A stretch of DNA of 64,000 bases from Jejuia sp040720935. Lineage in GTDB: Bacteria > Bacteroidota > Bacteroidia > Flavobacteriales > Flavobacteriaceae. The notes beneath the pieces are model-generated. The model made no database searches. It was not told where the DNA came from and saw only the letters and a program-made list of their open reading frames with translations. The stretch is taken from NCBI RefSeq assembly GCF_040720935.1, contig NZ_JBFDAE010000011.1:100228-164227 (forward strand), given 5' to 3'. Every line of letters starts with the position of its first letter. The first letter of the stretch is position 1. Of the stretch, positions 9,101 to 18,400 are shown one piece after another. The position numbers were made by a program, and so were the translations under genes.

Positions 9101-10090
9101 ATGAAAATAGCGGTCGTCATATTAAATTGGAATGGTAAAAAGCTTTTAGAACAGTTTTTGCCATCGGTTATAAAATATTCTGAAGGAGCTGATATTTATG
9201 TGGCTGATAATGCATCAACGGACGATTCAATTGTTTTTGTTAAAACTGATTTCCCAACAGTAAAAATCATTCAAAACGAAATAAATGGTGGATTTGCAAA
9301 GGGTTATAATGATGCCTTAAAGCATGTAAGCGCAGATGTATTCTGTTTATTGAATAGTGATGTTGAAGTCACAAAAAACTGGCTCGCCCCTGTTATAAAA
9401 GCTTTCGAGAGCGACTCTAATATTGCCATCATCCAGCCTAAATTATTGGATTTTAAAAATCGAAACTATTTTGAATATGCGGGAGCCGCTGGTGGATTTA
9501 TAGACAGGTTTGGGTATCCTTATTGTAGAGGACGCGTTTTTCAAACTATTGAAAAAGATACTGGGCAATACAATGATACTAAAACCATTTTTTGGGCCTC
9601 TGGTGCGTGTCTATTTATTAAAAGTGCAATTTATAATGAGCTAGATGGTTTTGATGCCTCTTTTTTTGCCCATATGGAAGAAATAGATTTATGCTGGCGT
9701 GTAAACAATAAAGGATACAAAGTTGTTTATGTTGGTGCTTCGGAAGTTTATCATGTAGGTGGCGCAACATTAAGCAACACCAACCCCAAAAAAACATTTT
9801 TAAACTTTAGGAACAGTCTTTTTGCCTTGGTTAAAAATGCAAATGGAAATTTATTTTTCTTAGTGCTCACAAGGCTCTTTTTAGATGGTATAGCAGGAAT
9901 TAAATTTTTATTTGAATTTAAATTCAAGCACTTTATAGCCATACTCAAATCGCATTTTAGTTTTTACGCGCATCTTCCCGGTTTACTTCAAAAACGAAAG
10001 CAAGCTAAAAACAAAACAAAATACTACAACAGAACATCCATAGTCTGGGATTATTTCGTAAATAGGAAGAAGAATTATAAAAGTTTATAA
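9101..10090 (+). CDS. Glycosyltransferase family 2
   Basis: 329 residues, GT-A fold. The N-terminus AVVILNWNGKKLLEQFLPS and YVADNASTDDS form the nucleotide-binding part, followed by CLLNSDVEVTKNW (DxD-like), WASGACLFIKSA and AHMEEIDLCWRVNNKGY (the ED motif of rhamnosyltransferase-like enzymes). A hydrophobic segment near residue 245 may anchor it to the membrane. Donor and acceptor sugars are unknown. Confidence 0.88.
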   Translation: MKIAVVILNWNGKKLLEQFLPSVIKYSEGADIYVADNASTDDSIVFVKTDFPTVKIIQNEINGGFAKGYNDALKHVSADVFCLLNSDVEVTKNWLAPVIKAFESDSNIAIIQPKLLDFKNRNYFEYAGAAGGFIDRFGYPYCRGRVFQTIEKDTGQYNDTKTIFWASGACLFIKSAIYNELDGFDASFFAHMEEIDLCWRVNNKGYKVVYVGASEVYHVGGATLSNTNPKKTFLNFRNSLFALVKNANGNLFFLVLTRLFLDGIAGIKFLFEFKFKHFIAILKSHFSFYAHLPGLLQKRKQAKNKTKYYNRTSIVWDYFVNRKKNYKSL

Positions 10091-10141
10091 CTCGGTTAGT
10101 AAAAGTTTTGTTAACAGTTCCATATTCAACCGATTTTTATA

Positions 10142-10149
10142 TACTTTTG
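10142..10149 (+). promoter_or_regulatory. Probable -7 box of the OmpA-like gene
   Basis: TACTTTTG is a complete match to TAnnTTTG, 47 nt before the ATG at 10197. Confidence 0.5.
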
Positions 10150-10196
10150 CCGAAATAATTTGCAAATATTTAATCTGAAAACAACCATTTATTATT

Positions 10197-11036
10197 ATGA
10201 AAAAAATTTTATTACTTAGTTTTTCCACATTACTACTGTTAAGTTCATGTGTTTCTAAAAAAGAATTTTTAGCACTTGAAGAAAAACAAAAAGAAACACA
10301 AGATTTATTAAATTCTGCAACCGTTAAGCTAAACTCTTGTTTAGAAGACAGAGCTTCTGTAACAGCAAGATCTAAAGCCTTGGAAGAGCAAGTGGCAGAT
10401 TTAAGAAAGTATAATGACAATTTACAAATTCTTTCAGCTAAAGGCGCTAGTAATGTAGAGAAAACATTAGAAAGTATAAAAGAAAAAGATTTAAAAATCA
10501 CGCGTTTACAAGATGCCTTAACTAAGAAGGATAGTGTCACATTAGCATTGGTAACTAGCTTTAAACGTGAAGTTGGCATCAACGATCCAGACATTGAAGT
10601 AAATGTTGAGAAAGGTGTTGTATTTATCTCTATATCAGACAAGTTGCTATTTAAAAGCGGAAGTTACAACGTGACAACAAGAGCAAAAGAAGTATTGGCC
10701 AAAGTAGCTAAGGTTGTAAATGCGAAACCAGATTTTGAGTGTATGGTTGAAGGACATACTGATAGCAGATCATACTCTAGCGGTGTGTTAGAAGACAACT
10801 GGGATTTAAGTGTAAAACGTGCTACATCAGTAGTTAGAGTTTTAGAAGATTTAGATGTTAATCCAGGTAGATTGATTGCTGCTGGTCGTAGCCATTATGT
10901 ACCACTCGTAGATAATGATACTGCTGAAAATAGAGCAACAAACAGACGTACGCGTATCGTAGTACTTCCAAAATTAGACCAATTCTATGATTTGGTTGAA
11001 AAGGAAATGAAAAACTTAGAAGCTGCTAGTAACTAA
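10197..11036 (+). CDS. OmpA-family peptidoglycan-binding lipoprotein
   Basis: 279 residues. The N-terminus MKKILLLSFSTLLLLSSC is a lipoprotein signal with the lipidated Cys at residue 18. A coiled-coil-like region rich in Glu, Lys and Leu follows (about 25-115). The C-terminal half is an OmpA domain: VEGHTDSRSY, DLSVKRATSVVRVL and NRATNRRTRIVV carry the Asp and Arg that bind meso-diaminopimelate. It probably tethers the outer membrane to peptidoglycan. A strong terminator follows. Confidence 0.92.
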   Translation: MKKILLLSFSTLLLLSSCVSKKEFLALEEKQKETQDLLNSATVKLNSCLEDRASVTARSKALEEQVADLRKYNDNLQILSAKGASNVEKTLESIKEKDLKITRLQDALTKKDSVTLALVTSFKREVGINDPDIEVNVEKGVVFISISDKLLFKSGSYNVTTRAKEVLAKVAKVVNAKPDFECMVEGHTDSRSYSSGVLEDNWDLSVKRATSVVRVLEDLDVNPGRLIAAGRSHYVPLVDNDTAENRATNRRTRIVVLPKLDQFYDLVEKEMKNLEAASN

Positions 11037-11063
11037 GAAATTAAATTATAAAATTTTAAAGGA

Positions 11064-11098
11064 AGCCCGACTTTTTAAAGTTGGGCTTTTTCTTTTTT
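11064..11098 (+). terminator. Rho-independent terminator after the OmpA-like gene
   Basis: AGCCCGACTTT pairs with AAAGTTGGGCT (one G-T pair) and is followed by a T-rich tract, 27 nt after the stop codon. Confidence 0.9.
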
Positions 11099-11408
11099 AA
11101 GAATTTGGGCGTTACCCCAAAAGGGGGCAGACTTTATTCGTTGATTTCTATTTTAAATTAAAGAACTCATGAATATAAATATTTCACTACTCTCTCCTCC
11201 TCCGTCGGGAGCTCAAACATGCCGTTGAATCCTTAGCGCGTGTGGTTGCTTAGTTTAGGGTTTAAATTGAAGCTAAGAAACAGTACATAAATTTCTAAAG
11301 AACTTCTTAAAATAAATAAGGTAAGGAGAACAAATCCGCTTACCTTTTCAGGCAATGAAGGCTCAGATCGTTTTCGACAATTGTAAAAATATTAAAAAGA
11401 ACCATATG
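11099..11408. other. Non-coding stretch before the CRISPR array
   Basis: No credible gene. It holds a GGGCGTTACCCC-type palindromic scrap near 11106-11130 and a hairpin AAGGTAAG/CTTACCTT at 11318-11346. No convincing leader promoter was found. An ORF starting at 11355 runs into the array and is not credible. Confidence 0.5.
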
Positions 11409-11454
11409 ATTAGAAATTGCTTTCAGTTCTTTAAATTTATGGAGAATTCACAGG
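11409..11454 (+). repeat. Decayed CRISPR repeat at the old end of the array
   Basis: A 46-nt segment aligns with the CRISPR repeat without gaps at roughly 27-30 of 46 positions, keeping AATTGCTTTCAG, TTTA and ATTC-CAG. It is separated from the next (mildly mutated) repeat by exactly 30 nt, the spacer length of this array, which makes coincidence unlikely. Confidence 0.7.
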
Positions 11455-11484
11455 CTATGCATTCAATTTGGGTGGAGCAAGCTA

Positions 11485-14035
11485 GTTGTGAATTGCTTTC
11501 AGAATGTATTTTTACTTGGCATTCGCAGTGTAACCGATATACTTGGCGTTCTTTTGGTTGTTGTGAATTGCTTTCAGAATTGTATTTTTACTTAGCATTC
11601 GCAGTTGGCGATACTTTTCATACGCTAGACGTGATGTTGTGAATTGCTTTCAGAATTGTATTTTTACTTAGCATTCGCAGTAAAAGTATGATAAAGCTAT
11701 AAGGACCATAAGTTGTGAATTGCTTTCAGAATTGTATTTTTACTTAGCATTCGCAGTCAAGAAATAATGTATGTGCTACAAGAGCTTGTTGTGAATTGCT
11801 TTCAGAATTGTATTTTTACTTAGCATTCGCAGTTATTACAATATTACAGTAAAGGCAGAATTAGTTGTGAATTGCTTTCAGAATTGTATTTTTACTTAGC
11901 ATTCGCAGTGGTTATGTGGTAGACCCCGACCAGATAGAAGTTGTGAATTGCTTTCAGAATTGTATTTTTACTTAGCATTCGCAGTTACGCAGCAATAGTA
12001 AAGGCGGTTTTACTGGTTGTGAATTGCTTTCAGAATTGTATTTTTACTTAGCATTCGCAGTATAATTGTGGAGTATGCTATCAGATTATTAGTTGTGAAT
12101 TGCTTTCAGAATTGTATTTTTACTTAGCATTCGCAGTCAACCCGTGCCAGATGGCTAACAAGTTGTAGTTGTGAATTGCTTTCAGAATTGTATTTTTACT
12201 TAGCATTCGCAGTAAACACCAATTACAAAAGATACCAAATTAAGTTGTGAATTGCTTTCAGAATTGTATTTTTACTTAGCATTCGCAGTACATCTAAAGT
12301 TTTTACAGTATTGATGTCTGTTGTGAATTGCTTTCAGAATTGTATTTTTACTTAGCATTCGCAGTGGCAAGTGTATTTCGCCGAACGTATTAAACGTTGT
12401 GAATTGCTTTCAGAATTGTATTTTTACTTAGCATTCGCAGTAATGTAGTGCAACATCATTTGTTCACTACTGTTGTGAATTGCTTTCAGAATTGTATTTT
12501 TACTTAGCATTCGCAGTAATGTAGTGCAACATCATTTGTTCACTACTGTTGTGAATTGCTTTCAGAATTGTATTTTTACTTAGCATTCGCAGTAAGCCTT
12601 ACGTCAATTAGCTGATACCGCCGGTTGTGAATTGCTTTCAGAATTGTATTTTTACTTAGCATTCGCAGTAATAAAGCAGAAAGCTTAATTAATAAAGTTG
12701 TTGTGAATTGCTTTCAGAATTGTATTTTTACTTAGCATTCGCAGTTTTGTAGGTTCTATAGCATCAGATTTTACGGTTGTGAATTGCTTTCAGAATTGTA
12801 TTTTTACTTAGCATTCGCAGTCAGAAATAAAGCAAAGAAATAAAGCACCTGTTGTGAATTGCTTTCAGAATTGTATTTTTACTTAGCATTCGCAGTGAGC
12901 CTTAGTCTCTAAATTCCCTAGAGGTAGTTGTGAATTGCTTTCAGAATTGTATTTTTACTTAGCATTCGCAGTTTAAACTCAGGGTCGTTTAACATTCTTT
13001 TGTTGTGAATTGCTTTCAGAATTGTATTTTTACTTAGCATTCGCAGTTAATCTTGTTTTTTTCGGCTTTTCGTATCAGTTGTGAATTGCTTTCAGAATTG
13101 TATTTTTACTTAGCATTCGCAGTATTGCAATACCAGAAGAACAGGAAAGATTAGTTGTGAATTGCTTTCAGAATTGTATTTTTACTTAGCATTCGCAGTA
13201 TTTTACCAAAGGATCAATGAAATTATTACGTTGTGAATTGCTTTCAGAATTGTATTTTTACTTAGCATTCGCAGTGGGTTTTACGACACTTTAAAACACG
13301 AAAACGTTGTGAATTGCTTTCAGAATTGTATTTTTACTTAGCATTCGCAGTAAAATGCTATAACCAATAGTTCAGACATCAGTTGTGAATTGCTTTCAGA
13401 ATTGTATTTTTACTTAGCATTCGCAGTTTATGGGGTGCGCTCGTCGTCGACGGTCGTGTTGTGAATTGCTTTCAGAATTGTATTTTTACTTAGCATTCGC
13501 AGTAAGAACATTCTTCTGGACCAGTTTACAGTAGTTGTGAATTGCTTTCAGAATTGTATTTTTACTTAGCATTCGCAGTTCTTTTCTTCTATAGCTTCTA
13601 AAGTATCTAGTTGTGAATTGCTTTCAGAATTGTATTTTTACTTAGCATTCGCAGTCTTCTAAAACTTGGAAAGCTGCTAAAGACAAGTTGTGAATTGCTT
13701 TCAGAATTGTATTTTTACTTAGCATTCGCAGTGGACGTTCGAGTTTATAATAATGCAGCAAGGTTGTGAATTGCTTTCAGAATTGTATTTTTACTTAGCA
13801 TTCGCAGTCAGCTCCATGTATAGTATAATTAGTTAAACGTTGTGAATTGCTTTCAGAATTGTATTTTTACTTAGCATTCGCAGTCTTTACTTATTTTTAC
13901 TAAAACATTGTTTAGTTGTGAATTGCTTTCAGAATTGTATTTTTACTTAGCATTCGCAGTTAATGGCATTATTCCCGCCTTTTCCGCTTGTTGTGAATTG
14001 CTTTCAGAATTGTATTTTTACTTAGCATTCGCAGT
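11485..14035 (+). CRISPR. Type II-C CRISPR array, 34 repeats and 33 spacers
   Basis: Repeats are 46 nt, begin GTTGTGAATTGCTTTCAG and end CTTAGCATTCGCAGT. The first (11485-11529) is 45 nt with one T lost and an A-to-G change; the other 33, starting at 11560 and ending with 13990-14035, look identical. Spacers are 29-31 nt, mostly 30. The spacer at 12442-12471 is duplicated at 12518-12547. The tracrRNA at about 21.16 kb is complementary to the plus-strand repeat, so crRNAs are read on the plus strand, towards the convergent cas genes. Each repeat contains TTG-N19-TATTTTTA, close to the Bacteroidota promoter consensus, suggesting repeat-internal transcription starts. Confidence 0.98.
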
Positions 14036-14065
14036 ATATCAAGGCTTAAAAAATTGATATACTGC
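14031..14065. other. Perfect inverted repeat spanning the array/flank junction
   Basis: GCAGTATATCAA (14031-14042) pairs perfectly with TTGATATACTGC (14054-14065) across an 11-nt loop. The first five bases of the left arm are the last five of the terminal CRISPR repeat. No T-run follows, so it is not a standard terminator. It lies at the array end nearest cas2, which the repeat decay pattern suggests is the acquisition end. Confidence 0.7.
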
Positions 14066-14144
14066 TTGTTAAGTAATTGGTTAGGATGTTGTTTTTATGG
14101 CTACTTAATGGGTTTCGACTGCGCTCAACCTGACATTTTAATTT

Positions 14145-14492
14145 CTAAAATAATTCGAGTTGTTGTGAAGGTGCTTCCAATGCCGCAGGTTTTTGTCCGT
14201 GAAACAATTGCATCATCCCAAATTGCTTATCGGTTATTTGCATCACTCCTACTTTACCATATTCGGGCAAACCTCTTTTAACACGTTTGGTATGTACTTC
14301 TGCATTTTCTCTACTGGCGCAAAATCGCATATAAATACTGAACTGAAACATACTAAAGCCATCATCCAATAAGTTTTTTCTAAACTTGGTGGCACGTCTG
14401 CGATCCGTTTTAGTTTCAGTTGGCAAATCAAAAAACACTAATACCCACATACTCCTATATTGGTTTAATCGTGAAAATCTATTATTTTCCAT
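14145..14492 (-). CDS. cas2: CRISPR-associated endonuclease Cas2, type II
   Basis: 115 residues. The ferredoxin-like start MWVLVFFDLPTETKTDRRR carries the conserved Asp after the first strand, followed by FRKNLLDDGFSMFQFSIYMR and GVMQITDKQFG, as in type II Cas2. The C-terminal tail (PSQQLELF) is typical of II-C Cas2. Cas2 dimers bridge Cas1 dimers in the spacer-acquisition complex. It lies 33 nt after cas1 and 80 nt from the hairpin at the array end. Confidence 0.95.
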   Translation of the reverse strand: MENNRFSRLNQYRSMWVLVFFDLPTETKTDRRRATKFRKNLLDDGFSMFQFSIYMRFCASRENAEVHTKRVKRGLPEYGKVGVMQITDKQFGMMQLFHGQKPAALEAPSQQLELF

Positions 14493-14525
14493 TGTGTCAA
14501 ATAGAGCTTAGTCAAGAGGTCTTTT

Positions 14526-15422
14526 TTAAATAAACACAGGATACAAAACCTTTCTACTTGTACCCGCAAAGCATTCGTATAAACTATTACTGGTTCTGCT
14601 CATAGCTACCATCAAAGGACTTTGTTTTCCATCTATCACCACATCTATAGCAGGAATCATTAACAATTCTGTCTTAATTGCTGTTGTGAGCTCATCTATT
14701 TCAAAATTAGTTTCCATAATGTCAAAAACTAAGGCATCCACATAAGGTCTATAAGGTTCCATAATATCATCTGCCAAACAAAACGCATTGTATTTATTGC
14801 GATGAAATACGCCTATGGATGGCAATAACCCACTACCAATTAATGCTCTAGCAGTTACGGCACGTAAAATAGCATAGCCATAATTCAATAAATTATTTGG
14901 AGGGTCGCCATGTTGTCCACGAGTAAAACCCTCAATACCAAAAATATGCTGCCAATAATATACTGCTGACCTACTTTCATGGTTCTCAACGTCGCCACTT
15001 TTAACCTCATTGACCCATTTGTACATTTTCCGTGTTGGAATATCACGTTTGTCCATAAATCTCGCCTGATTGTATATTTTGACACTTATGGTTTGTTGCC
15101 AAATATTTTTTTTAAGCGGTGTACTGGCGTTGAGTTGGTGGCGAATACGCTCTGTTTGTTCACTATGCCCTATTAAGGGCTGTAAAAAAGAACAGGGTAA
15201 ATGCTGTTTGTTACAGGTAATTACGGCTGTTTTGTTCTCCACCAATTTCATAAGCAAACCATTGGTTATAGTAATTTGTGGATCCTCTAATACGATATAC
15301 CCTAAATCCTCAATAGGTATTTTAGCTTCTTTTTTATCAGCTTCTGGAAAGGTTACCACCAGTTGTTGATTCTTGGTGCTTAAATAGGCTGGATTTCCGA
15401 AGAATAGGGTGCGTTTTATCAT
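14526..15422 (-). CDS. cas1: CRISPR-associated endonuclease Cas1, type II
   Basis: 298 residues, the usual type II length. It starts MIKRTLFFGNPAYLSTKNQQL. The integrase core includes SAVYYWQHIFG (catalytic Glu/His region), NYGYAILRAVTARALIGSGLLPSIGVFHRNKYNAFCLADDIMEPYRP with the active-site His and Asp, typical of the all-alpha domain. It inserts new spacers with Cas2. Its ATG overlaps the cas9 stop by four bases (ATGA), indicating translational coupling. Confidence 0.97.
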   Translation of the reverse strand: MIKRTLFFGNPAYLSTKNQQLVVTFPEADKKEAKIPIEDLGYIVLEDPQITITNGLLMKLVENKTAVITCNKQHLPCSFLQPLIGHSEQTERIRHQLNASTPLKKNIWQQTISVKIYNQARFMDKRDIPTRKMYKWVNEVKSGDVENHESRSAVYYWQHIFGIEGFTRGQHGDPPNNLLNYGYAILRAVTARALIGSGLLPSIGVFHRNKYNAFCLADDIMEPYRPYVDALVFDIMETNFEIDELTTAIKTELLMIPAIDVVIDGKQSPLMVAMSRTSNSLYECFAGTSRKVLYPVFI

Positions 15423-18400
15423 TTTATTATGCTTATAATTTTACCCAATTTATCAACTTTAAGTTTCCAGCATCTTTCTTTGATCAGGAAATTCTCTTCT
15501 ATTTCTAATGTTGTTTGTTTTTTATTATTTTGATTTGTTACAGCTATTTCATTTAAAAAATTTTTACCATTGTGAAATAATTTTTTTTCAATTTTATCTT
15601 TTTCAAAATCTGCTTTTTTAATTGCATAAATTGGTTGTGCAATATGATGTTGAACAAAATTGACGACTTTTTCATTAAAGTCATTAACACAATATATTCT
15701 AACTTTCTGCTCTTTATTTAAAGGCAAGTTTACCAAATTATAATCTTTTGCTTCTTCTTCGGTGGGCACATAAACCAAGTCATTTGGAGATAATTCAAAT
15801 AACAGCTCGTACTCGTTACCTTTTTTATCCCATTTTTTTTGATTAAAAATTGATGAATTGTAATTGTCCTTTTGTTTTAATTTTTCAATAGTTTCTTCTA
15901 AGGCAGGAACTTCAAACAATCTTTCTTTTGTTTCATTATTCTGATAAACTCCTAAATAATTATTTGAGCCTCCTGCTGTTACAACAAACTTAGTTTTTTT
16001 ATTCCCCGTTTTGCCTTGAGGAAACATCTTTCCTTTAGCTTTTTTTAGTCTTGCTTTGTAAATAGGTTTGTGGTCTTTGTCTCCATTTAACATTTTTATA
16101 TTGTTATTCATGTCCAGCAATCCTTCAGGAGAAAAGGCTAAGTCTTCTGGTGGGATTTTTTTTCCATCTGAATCTTTTTGGTTTTGAAATTTTTCTTGCT
16201 TTAAGTGATTTTTTAAAATTTTTTGGATCGAAATATCAGTTATATCTTCAATTTTAATTGATGGAGAAATTTTTTCTTTCGGACGAACTGCTACATAAGG
16301 TTTATAAATTTCAATTTTAGAAACATTAAGTTTTTTTTCAATTAATTTGCTAGAAACACTATTCAATTTTGCGTTTTTTAAGTAATGCATTTGTTGTTGA
16401 TTAACCACATTTTCTATATTATCAAGTGCTTGAACTACTGAAACCAGTTCTGTTTCCTGATGCAATTTAACGCTACCACTAAAGGTATCCTCATTTAATC
16501 TTCTTCTTATGTCCCAGTTATATTTTTTATTTATATTTTTTCTTTTTCCTTCTTGCTGTGGAACAAGTTGTTTATCCCATCCACTTCCATTTTTCACCCA
16601 TTGCCAGGTTTTATTAGAAGATTTGTTAATAATCCTATTATTCTTTTTGTAACTAACAATAGTATTCTGCAATGCTTCTAAGACTACATCTTCTATTCTT
16701 TTACTTTTGCATTCATCAAAACAGTAGGTTACTTCGTTTGAGTTTGTTGATGATTGCAATGGCTGATAGAATATTCTCTGGGAATTACCTTCATGATTTT
16801 TTTTCTTAAAAGTAAGTTTTGAGCGCAAATCATATCGAATCTCTTTACTTTCCCCAAATTGGTTGTTCAAATAACTAGTGTGGCTATTCGTTGTTAAAGC
16901 AACTACCAGAGCATCTAAAGCATGATGCCTATGGTCAATTCTTTTTTTATCAAAATCATCTTCAAATTCTTTTGGTACTGTATTTCTAAAAAAATTATGA
17001 CCATTATCTTTATCAATAAAACCAAATTCATTAGTATTTGTTAAATCGTTCAATCTTTTAAACCTTGGTTCAATTAATGTGTTCCATGTGTCGAAAAGTT
17101 TCCAATCGTGTTTTAAAATAGATGTTATTCTTCCATTAACGTTTATTAAGTTTCTTGATTTAAACCCATTGTCTATTATTCTCTTTTCAGTATCGTCCTT
17201 TCTAACTATATTCGATAAAATTCCCATTATTGCTTTAGAAATGTATCTGGTGTTATTCAATTGGGCATTAGTAAACTTTTTAGGTATCTCTTTGCTTAAT
17301 AAAATTTCTTTTTTTGTTCCATTGTATATGGATTTAGCATTATCAATATAGGCTCGTTCTGATAAAACAGGGACCTTGGATTGATGTGCGGTACAAAATA
17401 TTTCATTTTCATTAGCATCTAAAATAAACTGATAACCTGTTTTAGCTCCCTTACTTTTATTTACTTCAGTTTCACATAACACTTTATTATAAAATGCATC
17501 TAGGTTAATTCGTTCTTTTGGGAAAATATGTTCTATTTCATATTTTTCCCTATTAAATAAATCACTTAGCTTTATAATCTTTCCAGTATATGGAGATTGG
17601 TAACGTTGGTCTAGCCATAATTTGTACCTTACTAAATCTGCATTCGTTATTTTATTTTCTGAAAAATCCTTTTGTATCTTGGTTATTTCTTTTTTGGAAA
17701 TAGATTTTCCTGATTCCTTAATCTTATATTTCGTTTCATCTTTGTGAAACTTAATTTCGGACAATACCCCGTCTTCTAATATTTTCAACCTTTCTTGTTG
17801 TGTCGGTGAGTGTGGGTTAATATTGCTATTTTCATTTTTTAACTCCTTCAGCAATTTTTTAATACGTTCATTGCTTTTTCTGTTGTCTAAGTTTCTTTTT
17901 GAATCTGCTTTCTTTTGAGAAGCATTCTTTTTTAATTCTCTAGCAAGTTCTAAATGAATTTCATCAAAATACTCCTTTTCGTTGTTTCCAAATTCTTTGT
18001 GTTCCCAAATCGTTTTAATTAATTGCAACGTTTCAGCAATGATCTTTTCAACGATTGGGTTGTTTAGCGAATGTTGTTTAAAATCATTTTGTAAAAAGCT
18101 TACAATATCAATGGGGCTATTCCAATATTGAACATTCCCAGCTTCCGAAAAGAAACCATAAACCAAATAACAAGCACTAGAAACATGAAGACCTTTAAAA
18201 TCTGTAATTTCCCCGTTAATACTTTCAGTTTCTATAACCTTATCAATACGTTCATTTCTATTTAAAATAAGCTTGCTTTCAGCATTTTTTAATTTTTTTT
18301 CAGAATCTTTAAGACCTCTTTCTACTTCTTCTTTGTCCCAATATTTACCAATGCGCATAAAGGGAAGTAGTTTTTTTATGGCTTTTTCTGAATAACGGGC

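Noticed and set aside
10085..10642. Minus-strand ORF of 185 codons overlapping the OmpA-like gene
   Set aside because: Antisense shadow of a clear gene; low-complexity Ser/Phe-rich translation with no family resemblance.
11334..11379. A possible further decayed CRISPR repeat upstream of the one at 11409
   Set aside because: Only TTTCAG and scattered bases match; identity is near chance and the spacing would be 29 nt, so it is not supported.
11355..11642. Plus-strand ORF of 95 codons
   Set aside because: It is made of CRISPR repeats and flank; the repeating translation has no protein-like features.
14054..14281. Plus-strand ORF of 75 codons beside the array
   Set aside because: Overlaps cas2 on the opposite strand and starts inside the hairpin; shadow ORF.
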